From: Bursaphelenchus xylophilus
Taxonomy: Eukaryota; Nematoda; Chromadorea; Rhabditida; Aphelenchoididae
Direction of reading: 5' to 3'
Length of the DNA stretch: 64,000 nucleotides
Assembly: GCA_904066235.2 (NCBI GenBank)
Contig: CAJFCV020000002.1
Span: 8,308,001 to 8,372,000 of the forward strand
Shown: positions 1 through 11,700 of the stretch, piece after piece
How the letters are laid out: every line of letters starts with the position of its first letter
Numbering within the stretch: position 1 is the stretch's first letter
Program-made: the position numbers and the translations under genes
Notes under the pieces: generated by a model
Databases searched by the model: none
What the model saw: the letters and a program-made list of their open reading frames with translations, nothing else
Told to the model about the DNA's origin: nothing

Positions 1-336
1 CTCAGCTCGTGTGCTATCGGTGGAACGTAAGCTTCTCTAAGCAATCGATGCCTTAACAACGTTTTCCCTCGCGTTACACGTGAGGGGTAAAATTTCCCGC
101 AAATGACGATTTTCCAGAGACGAAGTTGGTCATCTTTGAAGCTTCAGAAAAAGCGCTGTGTCAAGCCCTACTATACAAAACATATATCAGTAGATAGCGT
201 TTTGAAAGCTCTTTCAGAAGATCTCAAAAGAAATTCTTAAACCTTACAGCAACCTGTAAAAAAATGCAAAACAAAAAAACGGCGGAGTCATACTTCTAGA
301 CCTAATAATATGCGGATTTAGCTGTTATACTATTAC

Positions 337-1198
337 CTTCAGCTTTAATTCCACGTGTGCCTTCTGTTCCAGCAGTTTGTTTGCCAAGGTCGGAACATAA
401 CACCCACCATAACTCTCACCAGTAATGTAAAAATCACGACCCTTGTATTCGGGATACGCTTCGAGGAAAGCGATCAGGAAGATGACATTGTCAACCGCAG
501 TCTGAAATAAGACAATGAAATATGTTAAACGTGGACGGTTAGTGCAGTACAAACAGTTATCCTTACATTATTGTCATTGTAGACGGTGCTGCTAAACAAG
601 TCATTCTGTGAGAACCCAACTCCAGCGGGCGCTTCAAGATATATGACATTGGCAAACTGAAAATATTATACGTCAATATAACTATTGAGCAGCAGCTTTT
701 CTTCCAAGCGATTGATGAAGTGTTCGTACCTTATTCCATGAGTGCGGATTCTTGAGTAATTTTAGCTCTATGTCATCCCCTTCAGCCAGCAAAAATGGTC
801 CATGTTCTTGAAGAAATCCAAAGAGTGAAGAGCAACCAGGACCTCCGTTCAGCCTGAAATTATACTGTAGTAAATACGAATTACTTTAACTTCACAAATA
901 CTGGTCACAAAATATTGGGCTTACCACAACACCAATGGGTCATGGTCCTTGTCTCCTTGCGATTCCACAAACCTAAATCAATAGGTCTTTTACGATATAT
1001 GAAGTATAATAATTAAAAGCTTTAAGTTGCCTACCAATATGAAAGACTTCTAGTCGTTGAAACATTAAGCAGGCCAGCGTAATGTTTAAACTCCGGCTGC
1101 CAATCAAGTCCAGGCAGAGATTTCACTTCGTGGTCGGTTTTGATATCAGCAGAACAAAGGGCGATGAATGCTGAAGCAAGCAACAATATGATGTACAT
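337..1198 (-). CDS. Serine carboxypeptidase (peptidase S10), 5' part, runs off left edge
   Basis: This is the N-terminal half of a secreted or lysosomal S10 serine carboxypeptidase (cathepsin A/CPY type). Five exons are read on the minus strand: 1035-1198, 925-972, 730-853, 567-656 and 337-501, with phases that keep one frame for 197 codons. A signal peptide ([17 protein letters not shown]) starts at the ATG at 1198. S10 landmarks follow in order: the LNGGPGCSS oxyanion motif, EAPAGVGFS, and GESYGG with the nucleophile Ser172. The following exon (normally GxAIGNG) is not found in bases 1-336, so the next intron is either longer than 336 bp or the gene is broken. The catalytic Asp and His would lie outside the window. 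The neighbouring gene at 1725-3788 has the same exon lengths for exons 1-5, so the two are tandem duplicates. Confidence 0.85.
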
Positions 1199-1242
1199 GG
1201 CAGCAACGCACGCAAAAATATAAAAAGATGTCTTTTTTGTTC

Positions 1243-1249
1243 ATTTATA
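1243..1249 (-). promoter_or_regulatory. TATA box of first S10 gene
   Basis: TATAAAT on the minus strand lies 45 nt upstream of the start codon at 1198. The same TATA plus short-leader layout is seen at four other genes in this window. Confidence 0.5.
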
Positions 1250-1662
1250 GCGTTGAATTCAGCTCTATACAAATACCAGTGAACCATTGGAATTTAAGTT
1301 TTTTTGATCTTATTATTTATTACCAAACCATTTCCATCTTTTTTGAAAATATTTAATGTCAATAACTTCATTAGAATGGCTTTAAAATTATAGGAAAAAA
1401 GCTTTTTATGGAATAACTGCTCAGAAAGGTCAGCGAATTAACATGGCAAATTTTTTAGTTTAGACTGAATGATTCAATGGCCTGCGTCGACGAAAGAGTA
1501 TGCAAAAGACGAAGGAATTCCGCAAATTTAATGTTTTCTACCTCAACCTGGGTACAGAACCCGAATTTTCTTGTTTTCCTCTTTTTTAGTCGGGAGATGA
1601 CTTGTAGAACCTTGCCTAAAGCAAACCATCTTCAAGCACCGACATATAGCTCAATAAAAATT

Positions 1663-1668
1663 TTTATT
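1663..1668 (-). terminator. Polyadenylation signal of second S10 gene
   Basis: AATAAA on the minus strand lies about 57 nt downstream of the stop codon at 1725-1727. Confidence 0.5.
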
Positions 1669-1724
1669 TCATATTGGTAACCAATCAACGCACATGATAA
1701 AAGCTGCAAAGTATTTAATTCTCA

Positions 1725-3788
1725 TTAACTATTCCAATCACTAATATCGTTGATGAAATGATGGACAGCTCTGGCCGTTTGTTTCGGCTTCCATGCAGCA
1801 GCCATATGGCCACAATCCGCAATTGTCGTGTATGTCAAATTCTTATCAAAACTCGTTCTTGTCCCGGCATAAAGGTCATCAACGAACCATGTTGAAGTCT
1901 TTGGATTCTTCCCGATTCTGTGAACAAAGATATCGCCAATGGCTGCAGGGCATGCTAAGTCTAAAAAACAAATAAATTGAGGGCTTAATGAATTGTCTTA
2001 TGTACCAGTTTCTCCGTAGAAATACAAAACTTTAATGTTTTTGTTGAGCAGATTTGTCACATCACCAGCCATGTCAGTGCACCATTGGTAGCCAACATTG
2101 CTAAAGCGAAGGGAATATATTTTTAAATCTAAGGCTCAGATCTTCAAAAGAGATTTATAATAAGTTTTGAAGACTTTTCGTGCCCACTGTACTTTATTTT
2201 CTTACCCACACTCTACCCAATCCACTTTTTGCTCTCCTTCTTCAACAAAATGCAGTGCTTTTTGAACTTCAATCTGATTTAAGTATTCCGCAAGCGTAGC
2301 ACTCCCAGGATCCTTTCGGTTGATGTCATAGTTATAGATTTCGTCGTTTTTCGAACCTTTCATCATATTGTGGTACATATTTGCAAATCTTTTCTGAAAT
2401 TCCGGATCTACATCCGTTTTCCCTCCAATGCAAAAATTGTCGAACCCCGAAGGGCAATACTCCCTCATCCATAGCCCGAGGTCTTGCAGAGTGTACTTTG
2501 CGCCGTGGAAAGCCAAGGCAACAGTGTAAAAGCTATCCACATCAGCTTTTGTTGTTATTCCATTGCCAATCGCAACTCCCTGAAGGTCCTATGAGGCAGA
2601 AAGTTATAAAAAATACCTTCAAATTCAAGTTCACTTCATCCTGGACTCTGAGGACTTGATTGGCCAAGGTTGGGACATAGCATCCACCGTAACTTTCGCC
2701 TGTAATATAGAAATCTCGACCTTTGTATTCGGGATAGGCTTTGACGAAGGCGCTGAGGAAGTTGGCATTGTCGATGGCGGTCTAAAAGCTGAGGAGATGA
2801 AGCTGTTTTTTAAAGGCGTCTTTTTTGAGGTGTCCGCCTTTTTCATACTCTTGTATTCAAAATCAAGTCTTACGGTAGTGTCATCATACGAAGGGAAGTT
2901 TGTTTCGTCATTCTGCGAGAACCCAACGCCAGCTGGCGCCTCCAGATACAAAACATTTGCAAACTGAAAACAACAAAAAATAAACGAATCAAAACAAGTT
3001 TCGGAGTGAGCTCAGTACACAAATCCAAAATACAGCTACAAATGCGAGGATTACAGCGCTTGTTATTGTATCATTTCATAACTCTGCGAATACAAATGGA
3101 GCAGCTCTCACTTTATTCCAGGCATTGGGGTTTTTGTGTAACTTCAAGTCAACGTCATGTCCCTCCACCAACACAAATGGTCCATGCTCTTCGAGGAGGC
3201 CGAAAAGGGACGAACAACCGGGCCCACCGTTCAGCCTGAAAACTCGTCTTGGGAGATCGAACAGCGAGTTTCACAAAGAGGTGTTTGTAGTGATACGATT
3301 CGTTCAAGACGTTATCTATGAGAGAGTCGGCAAACGCGAAGATTGGTTAAAAAAACGTTTTAACTTTGCTAAATTCGCTTCGATTTTCTTGACAAAAATT
3401 GCGTTCTAATCTCGGCAAAAAATCAAAAAATCTATGCCTTGGAAAAGCATAATTAGCCCAAGATTTCAGCAAACCTTTGACTTCTATAACGATTAACTTA
3501 CCACAAAACCAATGGATCCTTGTTCTTATCGTTCTGCGACTCGACAAGCCTAAAAACATCAAAATAACAAGTGGTAGTACATTGAACAACTGATAGATTT
3601 TACCTTCTATCCCAAAGTACCTACCAGTATGACAGCCTCCTGGTATCCGAGACGTTAAGTCGGCCAGCATAATGCTTGAAATTCAGTTCCCAATCAAGTC
3701 CGGGCAAAGATTTTACTTCATGATCGCTTTTGATATCCGCCACACAAAAAACTATGAGAAACGGAGAAATTATAAATTCCGAGAGCAT
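1725..3788 (-). CDS. Serine carboxypeptidase (peptidase S10), complete
   Basis: The complete S10 carboxypeptidase gene has eight exons: 3625-3788, 3502-3549, 3112-3235, 2874-2963, 2617-2781, 2206-2579, 2006-2100 and 1725-1960. They join to 431 aa, slightly short of the usual 450-480. A signal peptide begins at ATG 3788. Motifs are [24 protein letters not shown] (nucleophile Ser172), GVAIGNG, GDLAC (catalytic Asp354, matching the DMAC Asp of cathepsin A) and ADCGHMA (catalytic His405), so the triad is intact. The role is removal of C-terminal residues from peptides in lysosome, gut lumen or secretions, known from the family. The intron between exons 5 and 6 is only 37 nt; I chose the acceptor that joins LNLK to GVAIGNG, because the upstream AG would give a 28-nt intron. 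Exons 1-5 match the tandem neighbour exactly in length. Confidence 0.9.
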
Positions 3789-3826
3789 GGGGAAATGTTG
3801 TGTAACATAATTTGGGCTTCTGCTCA

Positions 3827-3833
3827 TTTTATA
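3827..3833 (-). promoter_or_regulatory. TATA box of second S10 gene
   Basis: TATAAAA on the minus strand lies about 40 nt upstream of the ATG at 3788. Confidence 0.5.
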
Positions 3834-4072
3834 TTGTTTGCAGTGATGCAAAGATTGGTTAAATAACACGATATTTCTTTGATCTAAAGTTTTCTGTAGC
3901 TTAAAGTCATCATAATTAAGTATAATAGTAAATTTTAGGACCTTTAAATTTTGGAAATATCAATTTGAAAACTGAAAAATTCAAAATTGAAGCTTTGAAA
4001 ATTGTCAACATAAAATTTTTTAAATTTCATTTTCAATCCTTTCGTACCTCGACGGTCGTCGTCTTTTTATTC

Positions 4073-6480
4073 ATGAGAGTTTTGTTGGATTTCTTCAATG
4101 CCCTTGCTACAAGTTTCCTGGCATGTCGTGGTCTACCCGATCTATTTGAAGACACGACACCGAGCGTTATCGAATTTAAGACATTTCAGTTTATTCCTGA
4201 AGAAAAAGTGGTCAAAGTGATTAGTTATACATATCCGGATAGAGCTGAAGTTGTGTAAGCTGGTTTTTAAACCTTAAAAAATGGTCGAGTTGCAATAAAA
4301 TGACCTTTAAAACGTCCATTATACTTGTAATTCTAGCGCCGATTTTTATATGGATTTTTCGGCTTCAGAAGATGTCCTTGATGTGGTGATTTTTTACCAC
4401 GAAGATTTAAATTTTCGTGGTGGCTTCGTTAGCAAAAGGATAAATGAAGCTGAAATGTAAGCTACGAGCTATTGATTAGTCATCAATTTCCACCTTCCAG
4501 TGTCTGCCGATTCTACGGCGTCGATTACAATTCTTCCCAAGACGATTTATTCTGCAAACAAAATGGAGTCTATCAAATGCTCGGCCAAGACTTTCTCTTC
4601 ATTCCAGAAGACTCCAACGCATCTGCTTATTTATATTCCTATAATCATGCACCAATCAACAAAGGAAGACAGCTTGGGATCCAGCAACCATTGGCAGTTG
4701 ATAATGAGCACAGTACGCTGATCTTTAAACATAAAAATCATGATTGCCGAGAGCTCAAATTTGATGAAGAATGGGTTTATGAGCAATGCAAGAGCAGGCC
4801 GATTACCGTGGAATCGAATGGAAAATCAGCTTGGATTTCAATGGTAAGGTTAACATAAATCAAAAGGAAGTGGAGCTTTAAATCAACGTTCAATCTTTTT
4901 TTGGCTCACATTTATTTTTCAGGCCTACATCAAGAGGGTATCTCCTTGCAATTTGCACGACGGTGTGCTGGTCAAGGACACGTATGTTCGATTTGTCTTC
5001 TCGGAGGATTTGAAAACGTATGAAACAAGTTTTTTGCGGCACCTTGAATCTGATATTTTAGAGAAAAGAATAACATAATTATCATCGTCCTCGCTTCCAC
5101 TGCTGGAATACTGCTGCTTATCTTAATCCTGGCTGCTGGTCTTTTCCTTGGCAAGATTAGAAAAGTAATCTTTTTTAAAACTCTGTTCAAAATATGTCGT
5201 TTTTTTACGACTGTTTGATCAAATGGAATCTTCAGGACAAGAAATCGGAGCGGCTGAGAACAGCACCAACCAAGACAACTTTTGTGGAAGAGAACTCAAC
5301 AAATCAGACGGAAATGAACTCCACAAATCAGACGGAGAGTTATAACAAATCGACTGGACAGAATAGTTCTAGCAATACCAGCCGCAAGAAAGAGAAGGAA
5401 AGTAAGGTCAGCAGGAGCGGTAGAAATAACACGAAGTCGTCGAATACTCAAAACACTCCCAAAAAGATGATAAATCAAGAGTTGCCCCCAAATAAGCCGG
5501 TAAATTCGAAAAATGTCAAGGACGCTTCGAAAAAGAGCATGGCCAAGAAAAAGAAGGTAAGTCGGCCGGTTAATACAGTTCTGGAAGTTGGATTTCGATA
5601 TAATTTTGCAGATAGATCAAGGGTTGTCCCAAAAACTATTTTTGAAAATCTTGGCTCGGGCTTACGGTAGAGATATTTATATTTAACAGGGGAAGTACTC
5701 CAAGTGCGACGCTCAGATTTTGATGAAACTTGGTACAAATTTAGATTAATTTTTTCTAAGATATATGCGAGAATCCTAGCTCGCTCTTTGCAGAAACAAC
5801 CGAAATTTTTAGATCGAAAGTCGGCGAAAATTTAGGACTTTTTACCGAATTTCGGCACGAAAAGTTTCATGCCTATTTCTATCGTAAAAGATAATGTTTC
5901 CACAAAAAATCAAATTTTTCCGCACGAAACTGCCAAAGTTATGGCGAAAAAGCGTTTTTCTCTTTGACCCCTCTCCACGTTTTGCGTGCTCTCTTGGCGG
6001 CAAAAAAATTTTTGCATAAAAATTTATTTAAAAGTACCAAAAAATTTTTTGCCATCTAAACTTTTAATTTCAGGCTGGCAGTAAGAGCCGATCTACGACA
6101 TTGAAGCCGCTCAAGAAAAATAAGAAGGCTTCCAATTCATCTAAACATGATTCAGTGCCGACGGCCTTGCCAACTTCTAATGATTACATAACCCCGAGAA
6201 AGGAGCAACTCAGCAAAGAATATCAAGAAATGGAAGCCCCAACGAAGGAGAGCGCCAGAATGAGCACCAAAATGATGAGTAAAAATGATGGGAAAGCGGG
6301 TGAGTTTTGTGGGTTTACAGAGTTATGATTTGGGGGAAATAAACGGATTTTTTTATCATTTTTTTTTCAGATGAGTTCGTCTCCATGTCTTTGCCGAAAC
6401 ACCGCAAGAAAAAGGAAAGTGCAAAGATGGACGCCATGCCGTCCACTTCTGCAAAAACAAAGCCAAAGAATTTCGAATAA
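4073..6480 (+). CDS. Single-pass membrane protein, ectodomain shared with the pseudokinase receptors, Lys/Ser-rich tail
   Basis: Eight exons are read as 4073-4254, 4337-4456, 4501-4843, 4923-5017, 5062-5164, 5236-5556, 6074-6299 and 6371-6480, joining to 499 aa. ATG 4073 begins a signal peptide (MRVLLDFFNALATSFLACRG). The ectodomain has about seven cysteines. A transmembrane helix lies at about residues 252-276 (run of I/L/A/G followed by KIRK). The roughly 220-residue cytoplasmic tail is very rich in Lys, Ser, Thr and Asn, with a short internal repeat (NSTNQTE twice). The ectodomain aligns with those of the two genes at 53.8-56.7 and 60.7-64 kb: ESVVIHAF resembles SVIEFKTF, and FISNLYSLRYLVVNYGSC resembles WISMAYIKRVSPC. 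Intron phases through the membrane exon are the same (2, 2, 0, 2, 0). There is no kinase domain. The ligand and role are unknown. The 517-nt intron 5557-6073 is the only large one. Confidence 0.8.
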
Positions 6481-7429
6481 ATTTTGGATTTTTGCATTGA
6501 CAGAATTTTGATTTTTACGTTCAATTTCACAGAGTTGACAAAGCTATGGCCAAATTAAAGCAATCATATTTTAGATTACACATGAGATTTTTAGGCCCTG
6601 CTGAGCAAATTTCTTGTGATAAATTTTTAAAATTTAACAATTGTCTAGCAAAAGACGCTGGTTTCAGGTTATCGAAGAATATTTATTACATTCTGAAAAC
6701 TACATTAAGATTAAGGGTACACAAATAGTAGGACACAACGGGGAAATTGAAAATAAAAAAGGGCAACAAAGCACCGGTCCGATGAGTTCGAAGGAAAACA
6801 ATGGTAAAGGAAAGAGAGCGCTATGAGAGAGAATTCATGGTAATACACGGGAAGCAGTAGGGGTACTGTAATTTTTAAAAAATCGAACATTTCGAGTCTT
6901 CATTTTTTTGGAACTTTAGGCAAAAAAATTGATATTAAAAAATTTTGATGCGGTTTAAAATTACAGTTCCCGCACTCAACAACAATCAAGGCCAAAATGT
7001 TTTCATCAATCGAAAAAAGAATGGATTTTCGCTGTATTTTAGGAGATAGGAGACTAAAAATGAAATCTAGCGGGCTTATACTGGCGGGTTCTGGGAAGAT
7101 ACTGTAAAACTGGTGTTTTTTGCTTTTCCAAATATTCGTTGAACGCTTTCATCGATGTCAAATCGATCACAGACCAAGTTCTCAAAGATTCGAAAAGAAA
7201 GTTTTGAGATTTTTCGGAAAAGATTGGAAATCTTGGCATAACGTTGCAAGGACCGGTTGATAAGAAGGGGGTGAAGAATGTGGACGGTTTCGTCGAATAT
7301 CTTAAGATAGATTGGTGGGGAACAGAGATAAGTCGTGGCAACAGACAAATGCTTTGGCATTTTTTTGTAAAATACGCTCGATATCTTGTGTTAAACGGGA
7401 TGCATAAATTGAAGAAAAAATGGGGCGCT
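6481..7429. other. Intergenic between convergent genes, no supported gene
   Basis: About 0.95 kb lies between the stop of the membrane-protein gene and the stop of the lin-29-like gene on the other strand. Short open frames occur (for example at 6641-6826 and 7076-7360) but none has a start, splice or composition signal I trust. Confidence 0.5.
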
Positions 7430-10400
7430 TTAAGCGCAATTGTTAAAGCCGGCGGTGGCGGCGTTGTTTTGGTTGAACGTCTTAATGTTCTCCAGCGGAG
7501 TGATCATGTTGAATCTGAAAAATTTGAAATGTGAATTTATATAACTAGGAATAAACTTGGACAAAAATTTTTCATTTTTATATCTTGCACTCTGCAGAAA
7601 TGACTGAGAGTTTTAGGTCGAAAATGGCTAAAAAATGCCTAAACAAAGTATGCTCTTAATTAGGAGACTTTGCAAAAAAATAATTTATTTCGATGAAAAT
7701 TTTGAAAAATCTGACCAAAAATGATTTTTTTTTCAGTTTTTCCTTATTTTCCACAGCGTTCAGTCAGAAAAAACTTGAATTTCTCGGCTACCCCAGAAAA
7801 TCCGAGCATCTATTCTTGAGAATTTCCAAGGATAATACAAATGCCCCTCTAATCTTTCAAATCTCAACAAAATCAGCCGCTGCTTACCCGGCGGGTCTGT
7901 CCTGTCCGTTAACGCGCACCTGAACATTCTCCCGCTGTTGGAAGGAGCGGTGGAAGAACTCGAGCGGGTTCATCGAGTTCCCGATCATCTGATTCGCGGC
8001 CTGGTTCGTGATGTTCGAGTAGCCGTACGAGGCGGCTACCGTCACCGTCGCGGCGGACGTGGGATTGTTCTGGTTGTTGTTGGCGTTGGAGGTACCATTG
8101 GTACCGTTGGCTTGGACCAAGTTGGCAGTGAGAGCTTGGCCGTTGTTGGGTTGGGCCGAACTTGAAGAGGTGGCCACAGCCGCGGCCGACGCCGCGATTT
8201 GTTGGAACGAACCGGAGACTGGAAAGGGAGTCTTGTTAGTATGTTTGAGAGAGATTGGATGACTCTAGAACCCTAATCAAGGCTAGTTTGAGCAATTTTT
8301 AATTAGGCAAGCTGCGCCCACTCATTCCCCAAAAACTTACTCAACGAGTTTTGTCCGAGATTATTGAGTTGATTAAAGTTGTTCAGCTGGTTGAGACCTT
8401 CGATACTTTCAGCGGAGAAGTCGCTGTAGTTACTGTACTTGCTAAAATACGTGTTAAAAAATAAAGGAAAAATTAAAATCTTTGCTATTAAAATTTAAAT
8501 CTTTGCTTATAATTTGCGCAGGCGAATAGTTAGACCTACGTGAATCGAGGACGATCCGCGTGCTTGGCCATGTGCTTCTCCAGATACAACGCCTGCGTGT
8601 AGGACTTGCCGCAGAAGGAGCAGATGTGCACCTTCAAATGTTTGGACTCTTTGTGCTTGGGAATGTGCTCCAGTAAAGCTGTCTCGTCGTTAAAACACTT
8701 GTAACAACTGAAAACATTCGCCTTATCGAAGACTGCGGATTTTAGAAACTTTTTTTAAGACAAACTGGCTTACGAATTGCATTTGAATGGCTTGTCGGAT
8801 TGATGGCATCGGGAGTGGGATTGGAGATTCGACAACTGGCTGAACGACTTGTCACAGCCCGCGATTTTACACTGAAAATTGGGAAATGAGTTGTAGAACA
8901 TACACTTGAAGTTATAAATATTTTGGAAAATCCAAAAATTGGATTTGATTTTTAAGTTTCATAGAATGTTGCAAATTCTACAGATGACAAATTGAAGATT
9001 GAAAAAAAATTCGGAGCAAATCTACCGCCCATAGTTTGACCATCTCTCTTTTTTGAACTTTTTCTTACCTTGTACGGCTTCTCGCCCGTGTGCGTTCGAA
9101 TGTGTTGCTGTAGATGGGAGAGTTGGGTGAATTTCTTATTACAAAATTGACAGGGGCCGAATGGCTTGATCCCCAAATGGATCCGCATGTGCTGCGCCAG
9201 ATAGGAGTTGTTGGCGAAGGCCTTGACACAATGGGGACACTTGTACGGCTTATTGTCCCCACGCATGTTGCTCATCTGAGAGAGGTCCGACTTCGGCTCG
9301 AATCCCTGCAAATACGGGTTAATTTGAATGGTAAAATACGCTCTGGGAATTTAAGTAATAAAAATTAAAGAGAAAAATATATATTTTTAAATTTTAACCT
9401 TTTTCTAGCAAAAAATCGGTGATGTTGCAGGCTCGCATCGTAAAAATTGTTTTGATTTTCTCAACTTTCTATTCGGCTACAGCTAATACGACATCAGGAT
9501 TTACAAACAATTCAATTTTACATGCCTCAAGGAGTGACCAGTCAACAGAAGATTTCGAATATCATGGAATGGGTGTTATTGGATGGTCATTAACCGCACT
9601 GTAGGTCTTACGAAATATTTTTAGAATAAAAAAATTCAAAAGTGAAAATTAAAAAAATTGCCAAGAAATCGCCTGCAGTGATATGTTTTGATGACTATTT
9701 GCTTCCAGACTATGCCTGTCCCTTCTGTTCGTCATTGGCAGTGTTTTTGTTTGGTGGTGTCGGACTCAACAAAGAAGAGATTTGGAATTTCGTCATCGCC
9801 ATTATACATGGCTGCTGATCAAAGAGAGACAAAGAGCCGAGCCTGATCCGCCGTCCGAATCCTTGATTACTTTGTAGGAAGTCAAGAAAGAGACAAGAAT
9901 TGATACTGACTCGACTTTACTGGTTTCAATTGATGCGAGAATAAATACTGATGATAAAATACGGAAATAATTGTTGGTTAGAAGAGAAAAAGGTAAAAAA
10001 TTGCAGTCAATTTCAAAAAAAACTTTTGCCATTTTCTCTGATGACAAAAACGGCCCAAACTCCCCAACATTTACAGTAGAAATTTCGAAATTTCTCCCGA
10101 TAAAACCCCGAAACCCTCTTTGAAAGTACACACTCTCTTCCAAAAAACCCCTCTCAACGAAAGCCCTGAAGAAAAAAACGGGCGATTGGTTATGAACAAG
10201 GTCTTCTATCTGATCTTTCTCTCTCTCTCTCTCTAATCAGACACTTCCCCTGCGGGCATTGTAAAAGGTCCTGCTGATTGGAGGGGAGGGGGAAAACGTT
10301 CGGACATTATTTATGAGAAAAGGGTTGCGATTTTGAAAATGTTGGAGAATAGAGATTAGGAGAGGGCAAGGGGTAAAATACGCCATCCCAAAGATATACG

Positions 10401-10887
10401 GTTGTTTGTTAGTACAGTATCGGGTGCCTAAATTACTTCTTTTGCTCCAAATCGGCATCAAAACTCAAAAGAAATAGATTTTCAAAGTCAATTCTGCACC
10501 AAAGTCCCAAAAAATTGATAAAATGCATGAAAACTGCAGATTATGGCAATGAAAGATTAATTTTATGCCTAACCATGGTTTGTAGAGCCTTATTAAGGTA
10601 TCTTCATCCTTAATTTTACGCAAAGCCTCCTAAAAATCACAAAAAGACATCTTAAATTTCAGATTTTTGTCAATGACCTATGGTAATCTCTTGCCGATAT
10701 ATTTTTTCATATCCGCTATTACGGTATGATCTCAATTCAAAGCTCCGTAAGACCATTCCGCCTCCTTATCAGTTACATAAAATTCCAAAATGATACAATC
10801 CACATGATCACCACAATAAAATGATTAAATTCGCAATTCCTTCGCCTTCTCACTTACCGTCGCCCGGTAGATACCGTACGCCGCCAT
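7430..10887 (-). CDS. lin-29: LIN-29/rotund-family C2H2 zinc-finger transcription factor
   Basis: Seven exons (10858-10887, 9069-9305, 8774-8871, 8540-8707, 8341-8441, 7888-8218 and 7430-7514) join in frame to 349 aa. Five C2H2 fingers span roughly residues 31-170: YKCPHCVKAF, GPCQFCNKKFTQLSHL, YKCKIAGCDKSFSQLSNL, FKCNSCYKCF and HICSFCGKSY. The order and linker sequences are those of LIN-29 and of Drosophila rotund/squeeze. In C. elegans LIN-29 is the terminal heterochronic regulator that triggers the larval-to-adult switch in seam cells. The C-terminal part is rich in Asn, Gln, Ala and Ser. The 10-codon first exon (MAAYGIYRAT) is inferred from an ATG followed by a perfect GTAAGTG donor in matching phase. 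The exon ending at 7888 has GTAAGC exactly where an in-frame TAA would stop translation at 7884-7886. I prefer splicing, because the next exon (FNMITPLENIKTF...) continues in frame. A longer N terminus from upstream exons is possible. Confidence 0.85.
9422..9877 (+). CDS. Small signal-peptide plus transmembrane protein, nested in first intron of lin-29-like gene
   Basis: Two exons (9422-9600, 9709-9877) join with a phase-2 junction to 115 aa. ATG 9422 begins a clear signal peptide (MLQARIVKIVLIFSTFYSATA). A short Ser/Thr/Asn-rich extracellular part of about 35 residues follows. A transmembrane helix (about residues 56-76, ending VFVWWC) is followed by an Arg-rich stop-transfer segment and a cytoplasmic tail with an acidic/proline end. 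The donor GTAGGT and acceptor CTTCCAG are normal. The gene lies antisense inside the 1.55-kb first intron of the lin-29-like gene. I do not recognise the family. The combination of signal peptide, splice signals and membrane helix with basic flank makes a real gene likely. Confidence 0.6.
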
Positions 10888-11499
10888 CGAAAATACAAAA
10901 TAATTCCCGTTATTCAGTTGCTAATTGGACGGTTGTAGCTATATGTAGTTGTAAAATACGATAAACAAAATGTTTTTTTTAGGAATTCAAATTTTTTGAA
11001 CGCCGCAAAAAGTTGGTTTCGTCGAAAAAACTGAGAGGAAAATACGAAAAAAGCTACCTTTACCGTATAAAAAAGAGGGCGGAGCTTTGTTCAAGGAGTT
11101 GAAATGGAATTAAGATTGATTTTAGGTAATCGGTAGGAGCGATTTTTCAAAATTCTTATGGGAATTTTCAGTTTGACTGGGGCTCTAAATTAATGGGGCT
11201 GTAACGGGGTGAAAGTAATTGTAAATTGTGATATTATTGGCATGAAAGGTTCATTTACGACTTGTGGGTCTATTTTAAATTTAAATAGAAGTATGTTTTC
11301 AACTATTATTTTACCAATGAATACGGTAGGCAAAAATGATGACTAAAAATTTGGGGAGAAATCAAAAAAAATTGAGCGTTACAGTAAGTACAATCGTTCT
11401 AACTCTAATTAGAGACTTTTTACAGCCCACAGAAATCCTAGTTGTCCCTCAAAAATCGCCGCAAATCTCACCATTTCCCATATTTCTCCTTGCGGATTC

Positions 11500-11700
11500 A
11501 AAAAACCGCTGGACATTCCGCCGCTCCAAAAAAGTGCGCGACCCCGCTCTCCTTTTTTGTGGTCACATTAAAAAAACGACTGCCCTGACGCGTGTTTCAA
11601 ATTCGAATTCGAAATCGGATAAAATATGCAGATCTGCGAACAACGAAAAAAGTGCGCCCAAAAAACCATTGTCCACTTTTTGGGGGCAGCGGTTTTTTTT
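11500..11700. promoter_or_regulatory. GC-rich island with poly-A/CGNCTG and AAAAAAGTGCG motifs
   Basis: The island contains AAAAAACCGCTG (11500-11511), AAAAAACGACTG (11571-11582), its inverse CAGCGGTTTTTTTT (11687-11700), and AAAAAAGTGCGC twice (around 11528 and 11645). The motif density within 200 bp is far above what base composition suggests. Function is inferred only: a cis-regulatory module or a nucleosome-depleted site. Confidence 0.35.

Noticed and set aside
2589..2616. 28-nt intron in the complete S10 gene
   Set aside because: Too short for splicing; using the next AG gives a 37-nt intron and joins LNLK to GVAIGNG as the family expects.
6641..6826. 61-codon Lys-rich frame after the membrane-protein gene
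   Set aside because: The codon use is AT-driven and there is no acceptor or start evidence; the preceding gene already has a clean stop.
10213..10236. CT dinucleotide run
   Set aside because: Simple low-complexity repeat in an intron; nothing further to support.
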